The notes under the pieces: model-generated
The model's input: the letters and a program-made list of their open reading frames with translations, nothing else
What the model was told of the DNA's origin: nothing
The model's database searches: none
NCBI RefSeq assembly: GCF_009617895.1
Contig: NZ_BLAW01000001.1
Location: forward strand, 3,153,001-3,217,000
Length of the DNA: 64,000 bases
From: Prolixibacter sp. SD074
Lineage (GTDB): Bacteria > Bacteroidota > Bacteroidia > Bacteroidales > Prolixibacteraceae
Direction of reading: 5' to 3'
Part shown: positions 9,428-18,646 of the stretch, in pieces
How positions within the stretch are numbered: the first letter of the stretch is position 1
Layout of the letters: each line of letters begins with the position of its first letter
Program-made: the position numbers and the translations under genes

Positions 9428-11260
9428 ATGAGTGAGGAAAACCTGCGGAACGAACGGTTGAAAGAATTGGTTCGGGTACTTCCTGAATCTCCCGGGGTTT
9501 ATCAGTATTTCAACGCCGAAGGGAAAATTATTTATGTAGGTAAGGCCAAAAACCTTAAAAAACGGGTTTCCTCCTATTTTTCCAAACACCACGACAATCG
9601 GAAAACAGCAATCTTAGTTCGTAAGATTGAAGATATTCAGCATGTCGTAGTCGAGACTGAAGAAGATGCCCTTCTACTGGAAAATAATCTCATCAAGAAG
9701 TACCAGCCACGCTACAACGTCCTTCTCAAGGACGATAAATCATATCCCTGGATTTGTATCAAGAATGAACCTTTTCCACGGGTGTTTTCCACCCGAAGGG
9801 TAGTGCGCGATGGCTCTCTTTACTTCGGCCCCTACACTTCTGTGGGAATGGTGCGCACCATTCTGGATGTAATAAAACAGCTTTATGCTATCAGGACCTG
9901 TGGCTATAATCTGGCGCAGGATAATATTGCGAAAGGCAATTACAAAGTTTGCCTGGAATATCATTTGGGAAATTGTAAAGGGCCATGTGAGGGGCTTCAG
10001 GAAGAAGGGGAGTACAACGAAATGATTGACCAGATTAAAAATATCCTGAAAGGAAATCTGAATTCAGTCACATCGCACCTTCAATCAGTCATGGATGAGT
10101 ATGCTTCTTTGTATGAATTCGAGAAAGCTGCAGAAATAAAATCAAAATTCGACATTCTCGAAAAATACCGCAGTAAATCGACGATTGTTGGTTCATCCAT
10201 CACGGACCTGGATGTATTTTCTTTCGATGAAGACGAGAAATTTGGGTACGTTAATTTCCTAAAAGTTGTCGACGGGGCGATTATTCAATCGCACACCATC
10301 GAAATGCGGAAGCGGCTTGATGAGTCGAAAGAGGAATTATTGGCGCTGGGGATTGTCGAAATCCGGCAAAAAGTATTCTCTAATGCGCGGGAAATTGTGG
10401 TTCCTTTTTTCCCTGACACCGGTTTTGGTCAAATCAATTTTACGGTTCCACAGCGTGGCGATAAGCGAAAATTGTTAGAGCTTTCGCAGAAAAATGCACG
10501 TTTTTATAAGTTGGAAAAACGAAAACAGCAATCGCTTCGCAATCCACAGAATAAAGTAGACCGGATTATGGAGACGATGAAAATCGATCTGCGATTGAAG
10601 GAAGTGCCGGTTCACATCGAATGTTTCGATAATTCCAATATCCAGGGAAATTACCCGGTGGCATCGTGTGTTGTTTTTCGAAATGGAAAGCCAGCCAAAA
10701 GAGATTACCGGCATTTCAATATAAAAACAGTGGAAGGTCCCAACGATTTTGCCTCAATGGAGGAAATTATTTTTCGTCGCTACCGTCGATTGTTGGACGA
10801 GGAGAAAGATTTGCCGCAACTAATCGTGATTGATGGGGGGAAAGGACAGCTGGGCGCTGCCTTAAATGCATTGGAAAAACTTGGGTTAAGGGGAAAAATC
10901 AGCATTATTGGAATTGCCAAGAGGTTGGAGGAGATCTTCTTCCCGGGTGACAGCATTCCCATTTACCTGGATAAAAACTCGGAGACTTTAAAGATCATTC
11001 AGCGCCTGCGCGACGAAGCCCACCGGTTCGGAATTACCTTTCACCGGAATAAGCGTTCTGCTGGTTTTATTAAATCTGAACTGGATAGTATTCCGGGCAT
11101 CGGCCCTAAAACGGTTGAAGCACTTTTGAAGGAATTTAAGTCGCTGGAGCAGATAAAAAGCCGTTCGATAGAAAAAATAGCGGGGATAATTGGGCGGTCA
11201 AAAGCTGAAAAGATAATTTCTTTTTTTAATTCAAATAGCAGTAAATCAACTAATAAATAA
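9428..11260 (+). CDS. uvrC: UvrABC system protein C (excinuclease subunit)
   Basis: A 610-residue nucleotide-excision-repair nuclease. Domains in order: GIY-YIG nuclease (SPGVYQYFNAEGKIIYVGKA, residues about 20-40), a cysteine-containing region (CLEYHLGNCKGPCEG), a UVR motif near 207-240, an RNase H-like endonuclease domain (IECFDNSNIQG; IVIDGGKGQL) and tandem helix-hairpin-helix motifs (LDSIPGIGPKTVEALL; IAGIIGRSKAEKI) at the C-terminus. It makes both incisions around a lesion with UvrB. Confidence 0.97.
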   Translation: MSEENLRNERLKELVRVLPESPGVYQYFNAEGKIIYVGKAKNLKKRVSSYFSKHHDNRKTAILVRKIEDIQHVVVETEEDALLLENNLIKKYQPRYNVLLKDDKSYPWICIKNEPFPRVFSTRRVVRDGSLYFGPYTSVGMVRTILDVIKQLYAIRTCGYNLAQDNIAKGNYKVCLEYHLGNCKGPCEGLQEEGEYNEMIDQIKNILKGNLNSVTSHLQSVMDEYASLYEFEKAAEIKSKFDILEKYRSKSTIVGSSITDLDVFSFDEDEKFGYVNFLKVVDGAIIQSHTIEMRKRLDESKEELLALGIVEIRQKVFSNAREIVVPFFPDTGFGQINFTVPQRGDKRKLLELSQKNARFYKLEKRKQQSLRNPQNKVDRIMETMKIDLRLKEVPVHIECFDNSNIQGNYPVASCVVFRNGKPAKRDYRHFNIKTVEGPNDFASMEEIIFRRYRRLLDEEKDLPQLIVIDGGKGQLGAALNALEKLGLRGKISIIGIAKRLEEIFFPGDSIPIYLDKNSETLKIIQRLRDEAHRFGITFHRNKRSAGFIKSELDSIPGIGPKTVEALLKEFKSLEQIKSRSIEKIAGIIGRSKAEKIISFFNSNSSKSTNK

Positions 11261-11287
11261 ATATTACGTGAATTTTTAGTAGTTAAA

Positions 11288-12268
11288 CTAAAAGAAAAGG
11301 TTCAGTAATTCCCCCAGTTTTATTTTCTTCAGATTATTTTCCTCAAAAAACTGCTGTAGTTTCCCTCTGATATCGTTTCGTTCGTGGAAGGTATCCATCA
11401 ATTTCCCGGATAGAACTTTCACCAATTCAACTGATAAAATCTCACACCTCAATTCCACCGTTTTAATCCTGCCTTTCTCTATTTTTAGGCTTAGTGATGC
11501 TGGTCCGCCTGAAACCAACCCGTCTTTTTGGAATACATATTTCGGCGAATAGCCATAGTTCCATTTCCATGTTCCGAATTTTTCCTTTTGTAATTGTCCA
11601 ATGGCAGCTAAATCTTCGCTGGAAAAAGTATATGGTTTTGCATGGGGATTAACTTCACGGATATGTGCCAAAATCTGCTGTGTGAATGCTTCAATCGAAG
11701 GAGGAGAAGAAAGAAATGAGGAGATGTTGGCAACCCGCGATCGATTTGATTTTACGGCCTTATCCTGGAAATAAGAAGGGTTTGATTTCAGCGCACGTGA
11801 AATTGTCCCGATTTGGGAATTGTAAAGCAATGTTCCGTGCGACAAAACGCGTTTTTTGTAAACATGCATCGCATTACCCGATATTTTTCTGCCTTTCACG
11901 AGTAAGTCGTGCCGGCCCGAAAATGTTGCTTCAATACCAAGGGTGGCCAAGGCATTTACAATGGGTTGAGTGAAGCGTGTAAACGAAATATCCTCATTGG
12001 TGGCAATATTCCGGATAAAGCAGAAATTCAGGTTCCCGGAATCATGAAAAACCGTACCGCCGCCCGACAACCGCCGAACCACTTTGATTCCGTTGGCTTC
12101 AACATAATCCAGATTGATTTCCGAAAGCGTATTCTGGTGCTTACCAACGATAATGGATGGCTCGTTGATGTACAACAGGAAGAACTCATCGGTGAAATTC
12201 TTCAGCAAATATTCTTCCGATGCAATATTGAAATACGGGTTGTTCGACGATGAAACCAGGTAATACAT
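11288..12268 (-). CDS. lplA: Lipoate--protein ligase A
   Basis: A 326-residue lipoyl ligase. The catalytic/binding motif VVRRLSGGGTVFHDSGNLNF and the later lysine motif GRKISGNAM are intact, and a C-terminal accessory domain (from about residue 245) is present, as in E. coli LplA. It attaches free lipoate to E2 or GcvH proteins in the cytoplasm. The gene is convergent with uvrC (27 bp apart) and divergent from dtd. Confidence 0.94.
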   Translation of the reverse strand: MYYLVSSSNNPYFNIASEEYLLKNFTDEFFLLYINEPSIIVGKHQNTLSEINLDYVEANGIKVVRRLSGGGTVFHDSGNLNFCFIRNIATNEDISFTRFTQPIVNALATLGIEATFSGRHDLLVKGRKISGNAMHVYKKRVLSHGTLLYNSQIGTISRALKSNPSYFQDKAVKSNRSRVANISSFLSSPPSIEAFTQQILAHIREVNPHAKPYTFSSEDLAAIGQLQKEKFGTWKWNYGYSPKYVFQKDGLVSGGPASLSLKIEKGRIKTVELRCEILSVELVKVLSGKLMDTFHERNDIRGKLQQFFEENNLKKIKLGELLNLFF

Positions 12269-12293
12269 AGCTCTAATTTTATCAATATGCCGG

Positions 12294-12301
12294 CAAAAAT
12301 A
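12294..12301 (-). promoter_or_regulatory. Bacteroidota-type -7 element upstream of lplA
   Basis: On the minus strand this reads TATTTTTG, a full match to TAnnTTTG, about 25 bp before the lplA start codon. No clear TTG -33 element is visible at the expected distance, so this is a partial promoter match. Confidence 0.4.
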
Positions 12302-12372
12302 GGGTTTTGTGCTTAATCTTGCTCTATACAGCGGTAAATCCTTAAATTAGGGCTCCAAAATTCAAAGGTATT

Positions 12373-12825
12373 ATGCGTGCAGTGATTCAGCGGGTTAGCC
12401 GGGCTTCAGTAACCATTGATGAAAATGTTAAGTCATTTATTAATAAAGGGTTACTTGTTTTGTTGGGAATTGAAGGGGCTGACGGACAAGAAGATATTCA
12501 ATGGCTGAGTAATAAAATTACTCAATTACGGGTGTTTAATGATGACAATAATGTAATGAATCGTTCTGTTAAAGACATTGATGGAGAGATACTTGTGATT
12601 AGTCAGTTTACACTTTACGCGAAGACGAAGAAAGGAAACCGGCCGTCATACATCAGAGCCGCCAAACCGGAAATTTCAGTTCCGAGGTACAAAGCCTTCG
12701 TGGAACAATTATCGAAGGATTTGGGTAAAGAAGTGCAAACCGGTGAATTTGGCGCACACATGGACGTCGAGTTGGTGAATGACGGACCGGTAACCATTTT
12801 AATTGATACGAAAAACAAGGAATAA
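12373..12825 (+). CDS. dtd: D-aminoacyl-tRNA deacylase (Dtd)
   Basis: A 150-residue protein starting MRAVIQRVSRASVTI. The two catalytic signatures of the DTD fold, SQFTLYA and NDGPVTILID, are intact. It removes D-amino acids from mischarged tRNAs. The next gene starts on the base after its stop codon, indicating an operon with mazG-like and deoC genes. Confidence 0.97.
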   Translation: MRAVIQRVSRASVTIDENVKSFINKGLLVLLGIEGADGQEDIQWLSNKITQLRVFNDDNNVMNRSVKDIDGEILVISQFTLYAKTKKGNRPSYIRAAKPEISVPRYKAFVEQLSKDLGKEVQTGEFGAHMDVELVNDGPVTILIDTKNKE

Positions 12826-13161
12826 ATGGAAGAACAGGTGACACTGCAGGAGGCACAAAAAAAGGTTGACGACTGGATCAAAACGTACGGCGTCCGCTAT
12901 TTTAGCGAACTGACCAATATGGTTATCCTTGCGGAAGAGGTGGGGGAGCTGGCCCGCGTCATTTCTAGAAAATATGGCGATCAGTCATTCAAGAAAGGAG
13001 AGGATAGTAGTAAATTAGCCGACGAGATGGCCGATGTGCTTTGGGTGTTACTTTGTTTGGCCAATCAAACCGGAGTGGACATTACATCTGCGTTCCGGAA
13101 AAATCTGGAAAAGAAGACAATTCGCGATAGTGAACGACATAAGAACAATAAAAAATTATAA
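12826..13161 (+). CDS. MazG-like nucleotide pyrophosphohydrolase
   Basis: A 111-residue all-alpha NTP pyrophosphohydrolase. The metal-binding EExxE motif is seen in ILAEEVGELARVI, with the second acidic helix in LADEMADVLWVLLCLA. Single-domain proteins of this kind hydrolyse (d)NTPs, possibly non-canonical ones (family knowledge; substrate unknown). It lies directly between dtd and deoC in one transcription unit. Confidence 0.88.
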   Translation: MEEQVTLQEAQKKVDDWIKTYGVRYFSELTNMVILAEEVGELARVISRKYGDQSFKKGEDSSKLADEMADVLWVLLCLANQTGVDITSAFRKNLEKKTIRDSERHKNNKKL

Positions 13162-13171
13162 ACATAAAGAT

Positions 13172-14044
13172 ATGGAAATGAAATCCATCAACGGTTTCGA
13201 TCGCAAATTTGCGGGCGAAGAAGTAAAACAAGCCATTGAAAATGTGCTAAATAAATATGCAGAAAAAAGGAATGACGAAATGTTGGAACTGGCTTTTTCC
13301 TGTATTGACCTGACAACATTGAATTCAACGGATACAGAAGCACGCGGGAAACAATTTGCCGACAATATTTCCAATTTCAGTATACAATTCCCAGGTCTCG
13401 CCAATGTAGGTGCCATTTGTGTTTATCCGAAGCTTGTTCCGGTAGTCCGGGAAAACCTGAAAGCAGAAAGCGTAAATATAGCAGCGGTTTCAGCCGGCTT
13501 TCCCTCTTCCATGACATTTACCGATGTGAAGGTGATGGAAACGAAAAAGACAGTTGAAATGGGTGCTGACGAAATCGATATTGTTATTTCCATTGGGGAT
13601 TTCCTGGCCGGGAATTACGAATTTGTGTTCGATGAAATCAAGCAATTGAAAGAAGCCTGCGGCGATGCTCATTTGAAGGTAATCCTGGAAACGGGAGCGT
13701 TAAAAACGCCGGAAGCTATTTGGAAAGCTTCCTTGATTGCGATGCATGCCGGCGCTGATTTCATCAAAACGTCTACCGGGAAAATGGAACCGGCCGCGAC
13801 ATTGGAAGCAGCCTGGGTAATGACAACGGCCATTCGTCACTATTACGAAGAAACCGGACGAAAAGTGGGATTCAAGCCTGCCGGCGGAATTTCAACAGCC
13901 GACGAAGCGTTGCAATACCTGACGGTTGTCGGCCAGGTGCTGGGTGAGGAGTGGATGAATAACAAACTTTTCCGGATTGGAGCAAGCCGACTGGCGAACA
14001 GGGTGTTGACGGAATTAGTAGGAGAAGAAGTGAAATACTTCTGA
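13172..14044 (+). CDS. deoC: Deoxyribose-phosphate aldolase
   Basis: A 290-residue class I aldolase. The Schiff-base lysine is in ADFIKTSTGK, and a second conserved lysine is in VGFKPAGGIS. It cleaves deoxyribose 5-phosphate to glyceraldehyde 3-phosphate and acetaldehyde. I start at the ATG at 13172 (MEMKSINGFDRKF); the frame is open further upstream, but that part overlaps the MazG-like gene. It ends before a strong bidirectional hairpin. Confidence 0.94.
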   Translation: MEMKSINGFDRKFAGEEVKQAIENVLNKYAEKRNDEMLELAFSCIDLTTLNSTDTEARGKQFADNISNFSIQFPGLANVGAICVYPKLVPVVRENLKAESVNIAAVSAGFPSSMTFTDVKVMETKKTVEMGADEIDIVISIGDFLAGNYEFVFDEIKQLKEACGDAHLKVILETGALKTPEAIWKASLIAMHAGADFIKTSTGKMEPAATLEAAWVMTTAIRHYYEETGRKVGFKPAGGISTADEALQYLTVVGQVLGEEWMNNKLFRIGASRLANRVLTELVGEEVKYF

Positions 14045-14063
14045 TTTCTGAAAAAGATAGATG

Positions 14064-14105
14064 CCCCGTAAAATGTCATTCAGGCGCTTTTACGGGGTTT
14101 ATTTA
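14064..14105. terminator. Bidirectional terminator between deoC and polyprenyl synthase
   Basis: Perfect 10-bp stem: CCCCGTAAAA (14064-14073) pairs with TTTTACGGGG (14088-14097), followed by T-rich sequence on the plus strand. The A residues in the stem give a U tract for the minus-strand gene as well. It separates the convergent deoC and polyprenyl synthase genes. Confidence 0.8.
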
Positions 14106-15079
14106 TTTCGGTAGGTAATGTAGTAGATGTATTGCCGAAGTGCCGTTTTAACGTCTGATTCGGGGTAATCAGCCAAAATATTCAGCGCTTTGTCCCGGTA
14201 ATCGAGCATCACCTGGTGAGCATACTCAATTCCGCCGTTTGCTTTCACGAAATTGACGACTTCCTCGATATTTTCTGCTGATTTAATGCGCTTCTTAACG
14301 ATCTTCTGAATTTTCTTCGCTTCTCCGTTTTTCGATTGGCTCAAAGCATAAATGAGCGGGAGTGTCATTTTTTTCTCCCGAATATCATTCCCGGTAGGTT
14401 TACCCACCAGGTTGGTCTTTTCGTAATCAAACAAGTCATCTTTAATCTGGAAGGCAATCCCGGCAAATTCGCCTAATTGCCACATCCGCGAAATAACTTC
14501 CTTATCGGTTGTCACCGAACTGGCGCCAACAGCAGCGCTTGTAGCCAGCAACGAGGCGGTTTTCTTCCTGATAATCTCAAAATAAACCCCTTCGGTTATG
14601 TCTTGTTTCCGGGCTTTTTCAATCTGAAGAATTTCGCCTTCACTCATGTCGCCTACGGCTTTCGAAATCAATTGAAGAAAGTCGTAATCCTCGTGCTCGA
14701 TGGACCATAGCATTCCTTTGGCCAGGATGAAATCACCAACCAAAACAGCCAGCTTATTCCGCCAGATGGCATTTACCGAGAAAAATCCACGGCGCTGGTA
14801 TGACTCATCAACCACATCATCGTGTACCAGCGTAGCCGTGTGCAGCAATTCGATGGTCAGGGCAGCATGATAGGTCCGGGTATTGAACGTTCCGTTCAGC
14901 TTGGCTGTTAGAAAAACCAGCATGGGGCGCATCTGCTTACCCTTGCGCCTTAGAATATGGTTGATAATCGAGTTGAGCAGGGGAATATCCGTTTTCGTCG
15001 ACTTACGGAAAAACGGCTCGAAACCTTTAAGCTCTTCGGCTATTGGATTCTTTATTTGATCAATCGAAACAGTTGGCAT
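14099..15079 (-). CDS. Long-chain polyprenyl diphosphate synthase
   Basis: A 326-residue trans-isoprenyl diphosphate synthase. Both aspartate-rich motifs are intact: DDVVD at residues 87-91 and DDLFD at 214-218. The residues just before the first motif are small (HTATLVHDD), which fits long products such as the octaprenyl to heptaprenyl chain of menaquinone. It is IspB-like; the product length is inference. Confidence 0.9.
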   Translation of the reverse strand: MPTVSIDQIKNPIAEELKGFEPFFRKSTKTDIPLLNSIINHILRRKGKQMRPMLVFLTAKLNGTFNTRTYHAALTIELLHTATLVHDDVVDESYQRRGFFSVNAIWRNKLAVLVGDFILAKGMLWSIEHEDYDFLQLISKAVGDMSEGEILQIEKARKQDITEGVYFEIIRKKTASLLATSAAVGASSVTTDKEVISRMWQLGEFAGIAFQIKDDLFDYEKTNLVGKPTGNDIREKKMTLPLIYALSQSKNGEAKKIQKIVKKRIKSAENIEEVVNFVKANGGIEYAHQVMLDYRDKALNILADYPESDVKTALRQYIYYITYRNK

Positions 15080-15111
15080 CTTTATCTACTATCCTTATAA
15101 TCCGCAACGTC

Positions 15112-15119
15112 CAAAGGTA
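15112..15119 (-). promoter_or_regulatory. -7 element upstream of polyprenyl synthase
   Basis: On the minus strand this reads TACCTTTG, a perfect TAnnTTTG box, about 33 bp before the start codon. No clear TTG element is seen upstream. Confidence 0.45.
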
Positions 15120-15303
15120 AGAATTAATTTGATCTGCGAACGTAAACTTGTTTTGAAACTTTCTAAATTACTGATTAACAGTAAAATAGAATGTTTTTAT
15201 TAATAAATGTTAAGCTTTGATATTCAATGTTTTATAATATATTTTTCTTATTCTGGAAAGTAATTATACAGTTCCCCAGGTATCGGGGAGGTGACACCAG
15301 CAC

Positions 15304-15321
15304 AATATATTTATATATTTG
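15304..15321 (+). promoter_or_regulatory. ArsR-type gene promoter with overlapping AT palindrome
   Basis: TATATTTG (15314-15321) fits the TAnnTTTG -7 box. It overlaps an inverted repeat, AATATAT-TT-ATATATT (15304-15319), which could be the operator for the downstream repressor. The rest of the 300-bp intergenic stretch 15080-15380 is AT-rich; I see only promoter-like sequence in it. Confidence 0.4.
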
Positions 15322-15380
15322 CATTTCTTGATGATATATATTACGTAACCTGAATGATAACTTGTTAAAATGCTTTTTAG

Positions 15381-15683
15381 ATGAATATAACTGAACTTGA
15401 AAGCGAAAAACTGGAAAAAGCTGCCAATATGTTGAAAGCAATTGCGCACCCTATGCGCATAGCCATTCTCAGCTTTTTAGAGGGGGACACGAAACTTACC
15501 GTAACCGAAATTCACGAACGACTCGGAATTGAACAGTCTACAACCTCGCACCACTTGGGAATTTTAAAAGATAAAGGTGTGCTTTGCTCGCAGCGCGATG
15601 GCAAAAATACCTTCTACTTTCTTAAACACGAAAGTCTGAGTAAACTGGTTGATTGTATTGACCAGTGTACCTGCGACGAATAA
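15381..15683 (+). CDS. ArsR family winged-helix regulator
   Basis: A 100-residue regulator: AIAHPMRIAILSFL, then TVTEIHERLGIEQSTTSHHLGILKDKGVL as the winged HTH. It lacks the ELCVCDL metal box of ArsR/SmtB helix 3, but its C-terminus carries three cysteines (C92, C96, C98 in DCIDQCTCDE), plus C69, so metal or redox sensing at the C-terminus is possible (inference). It is monocistronic, with its own terminator. Confidence 0.85.
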   Translation: MNITELESEKLEKAANMLKAIAHPMRIAILSFLEGDTKLTVTEIHERLGIEQSTTSHHLGILKDKGVLCSQRDGKNTFYFLKHESLSKLVDCIDQCTCDE

Positions 15684-15699
15684 ACAGCGAATTGCGATT

Positions 15700-15734
15700 A
15701 CCGCCGCCCTGTTTACCGGGGGCGGTTTTTTTTT
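15700..15734 (+). terminator. Terminator after ArsR-type gene
   Basis: GC-rich hairpin: ACCGCC (15700-15705) pairs with GGCGGT (15721-15726), extended by CCC/GGG across a single bulged G, followed by a run of nine T. Confidence 0.8.
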
Positions 15735-15838
15735 GCTTTAACTTTCCGTAGATTTGGCCATCTGAGCCTTGCTGAAATACTTGACAAAGCAGGGACTTTA
15801 CAGTAACTTCAATCCGATAACTCAAGAAAATTAAGACG

Positions 15839-18628
15839 ATGGCCGAAAAAAATCAGAAACAACTGTTCCTGCTCGATGCATACGCACTGATATACCGCTC
15901 TTACTTTGCGTTCATCAAAAATCCGCGCTACAACTCCAAAGGGTTAAACACCTCGGCCATTATGGGATTCTTGAATACCCTGGAGCAAATTCTGAAACAG
16001 GAAGATCCCAGTCACATTGCGGTGGCTTTCGACTTGAAAGCACCGACTTTTCGGCACGAGATGTTCGAGCCGTACAAAGCCAACCGCGAAGAGATGCCGG
16101 AAGATTTGCGGAAATCCATTCCTTACATCCGTCAGCTGATCGAAGCTTATCACATTCCGATTGTCGAACGCGAAGGTTTCGAAGCCGATGACGTGATCGG
16201 AACGTTGGCCAAATCGGCTGAAAAAGAAGGGTACAAAGTTTTCATGGTAACACCCGATAAAGACTACGCACAGCTGGTTTCGGAAAACATTTTCATGTAC
16301 AAACCCAAACGTAGCGGAAACGATTTGGAAGTATGGGGACTGAAAGAGGTGAGCGAGAATTTCCAGGTTGAAAAGCCCGAACAGGTAATCGATATTCTTG
16401 GATTGATGGGCGATACGGCAGATAATATTCCCGGTTGTCCCGGCATTGGTCCCAAAACAGCCATGAAACTGATTGCTGATTTCTCGAGTATCGATGGCGT
16501 TTATGAAAACATCGACAAACTGAAAGGCAAACAGAAAGAGCGCCTGGTGGAAAACGAAGAACAGGTTCGGATTTCCAGAAAACTGGCGAAAATTATTTTG
16601 GATGTTCCGTTGGGTGCAACGCCGGATGGCCTGGTGCGCACCGGGCCGGACAAGAATGTGCTGAGGGACTTGTTCAGTGAGCTGGAATTCCGCACATTGG
16701 GCAAACGCATTTTGGGTGAAGAAGTACCGGTTCAACAGGATAATAACTTCCGGCAGGGAACGCTGTTTGGCCTACCTGTATCTTCGCAGGAACCGGAAAT
16801 GGCGCCGGAAAATATTTCAGATATCAATTCAACAGATCACGAGTATTTCCTGATGGATACACCGGAATTGCGTGCCGATTTGCGTGCCGACTTGTGTGTG
16901 TTGAAAGAGTTTTGTTTCGATACGGAAACGACTGATATCGATCCACACAATGCGCAATTGGTCGGCATGTCTTTTTCCTGGAAAGATCACGAAGCCTTTT
17001 ATGTCCCGGTTCCGGGCGATCAGAAAAAGGCACAGGAACTGGTGGATGAATTCCGTTCCATTTTTGCCGATGAACGGATTGTGAAAATCGGGCAAAACCT
17101 AAAATACGATATCCTGGTAATGGGCAATTACGGCATTGAGGTAAAAGGAGAAATCTTCGATACCATGATAGCGCATTACCTGGTTCAACCGGAATTGCGC
17201 CATAACCTGGATTACCTGAGCGAGTTGTTCCTTGGCTACAAGAAAGTGGCTACCGAAGAACTGATTGGCAAAAAAGGAAAGAACCAGCACTCCATGCGTG
17301 ATGTGGCGGTTTCTCAAATAAAAGAATATGCGGGAGAAGACGCGGATATTACCTGGCAATTGAAACCGATTCTGGCCCGAGAACTGGATAAAACCGGCGT
17401 CGAAAAGCTTTTCCGCGAAGTAGAAATGCCATTACTGAAAGTGTTGGTTGCCATGGAACAGGCCGGTGTAAAAATCGACAAAGAAGCGCTTGACGCTTAC
17501 GCGGAAAAACTCCGTGAACAAATCATTACACTGGAAAAAGATATTCATCAATTGGCTGGTGAGGAATTCAATGTTTCATCGCCCAGGCAGCTGGGCGTAA
17601 TTTTGTTTGAAAAGCTGAACCTGGACAGCAACGCGAAGAAGACCAAAACCAAGCAGTATTCAACCAACGAAGAAACATTGGCCAAGCTGCAGGATAAGCA
17701 CGAAATTGTTAGAAAGGTACTTGAGTACCGGGGGCTGAAAAAATTGTTGAGTACTTACGTGGAAGCCTTGCCCAAGTTGATCAATTCCCGTACGGGAAAA
17801 ATTCATACTTCGTTCAACCAGGCAGTTGCGGCTACCGGGCGTTTGAGTTCCAATAATCCGAACCTGCAGAATATCCCCATCCGGGATGAAAACGGTCGGG
17901 AAATCCGGAAAGCATTTGTGCCGTCGGACGACCAACATGTCTATCTCTCTGCCGACTATTCCCAGATTGAATTGCGGATTATGGCAGCCATTTCGGGCGA
18001 TAAAGCTATGATTGAAGCATTCCGCAATGGCGAGGACATTCATGCAACCACGGCGGCGAAGATTTATGGTATTCCGTTAAATCAAGTTACATCCGACATG
18101 CGCCGGAAGGCCAAAACGGCCAATTTCGGCATCATTTACGGTATTTCAGCCTTCGGGTTATCGCAAAGGCTGAATATTCCCAGAACGGAAGCGAAACAGC
18201 TTATTGACGGCTATTTTGAGAATTTCAGCCGGGTGAAAGAGTTCATGGATGAACAGATTCACAATGCCCGCGAAAAAGGCTACGTGGAGACCCTGATGGG
18301 CCGGAAGCGTTACCTGCCGGATATTAATTCGGGCAATGCGGTGGTACGCGGCGTAGCCGAACGAAATGCCATCAATGCACCGATTCAGGGTTCAGCCGCG
18401 GACGTCATCAAAGTAGCGATGATCAATATTCACCGGAAAATGCAGGAGAAAGGGCTCAAATCGAAAATGATCCTACAGGTGCATGACGAATTGAACTTCG
18501 ATGCGCGAAAAGATGAGTTGGATGTGTTGAAAAAACTGGTAAAACAGGAAATGGAACACGCGTTTGAGCTCGAAGTACCACTGACGGTCGATATGCAGTC
18601 GGCCGATAACTGGCTCGAAGCACACTGA
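15839..18628 (+). CDS. polA: DNA polymerase I
   Basis: A 929-residue family A polymerase. Domains in order: 5'-3' exonuclease (LLDAYALIYRSYF to about residue 290, with EADDVIGTLA and GDTADNIPG), 3'-5' exonuclease (about 340-520, with the DEDD motif FDTETTDID intact, so proofreading is probably active), and polymerase (motif A SADYSQIELRIMA, motif B RRKAKTANFGIIYG, motif C QVHDELNFD). It serves Okazaki-fragment processing and repair. Confidence 0.98.
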   Translation: MAEKNQKQLFLLDAYALIYRSYFAFIKNPRYNSKGLNTSAIMGFLNTLEQILKQEDPSHIAVAFDLKAPTFRHEMFEPYKANREEMPEDLRKSIPYIRQLIEAYHIPIVEREGFEADDVIGTLAKSAEKEGYKVFMVTPDKDYAQLVSENIFMYKPKRSGNDLEVWGLKEVSENFQVEKPEQVIDILGLMGDTADNIPGCPGIGPKTAMKLIADFSSIDGVYENIDKLKGKQKERLVENEEQVRISRKLAKIILDVPLGATPDGLVRTGPDKNVLRDLFSELEFRTLGKRILGEEVPVQQDNNFRQGTLFGLPVSSQEPEMAPENISDINSTDHEYFLMDTPELRADLRADLCVLKEFCFDTETTDIDPHNAQLVGMSFSWKDHEAFYVPVPGDQKKAQELVDEFRSIFADERIVKIGQNLKYDILVMGNYGIEVKGEIFDTMIAHYLVQPELRHNLDYLSELFLGYKKVATEELIGKKGKNQHSMRDVAVSQIKEYAGEDADITWQLKPILARELDKTGVEKLFREVEMPLLKVLVAMEQAGVKIDKEALDAYAEKLREQIITLEKDIHQLAGEEFNVSSPRQLGVILFEKLNLDSNAKKTKTKQYSTNEETLAKLQDKHEIVRKVLEYRGLKKLLSTYVEALPKLINSRTGKIHTSFNQAVAATGRLSSNNPNLQNIPIRDENGREIRKAFVPSDDQHVYLSADYSQIELRIMAAISGDKAMIEAFRNGEDIHATTAAKIYGIPLNQVTSDMRRKAKTANFGIIYGISAFGLSQRLNIPRTEAKQLIDGYFENFSRVKEFMDEQIHNAREKGYVETLMGRKRYLPDINSGNAVVRGVAERNAINAPIQGSAADVIKVAMINIHRKMQEKGLKSKMILQVHDELNFDARKDELDVLKKLVKQEMEHAFELEVPLTVDMQSADNWLEAH

Positions 18629-18646
18629 TAAAATTCTGCGGGAGTG

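Noticed and set aside
13034-13171. N-terminal extension of deoC by 46 codons
   Set aside because: The extension overlaps the MazG-like gene and does not match deoC; the ATG at 13172 gives the conserved N-terminus.
15944-16735. Long antisense frame (263 codons) inside polA
   Set aside because: It mirrors the polA codons, has no family signature and no promoter; typical shadow frame of a strongly coding strand.
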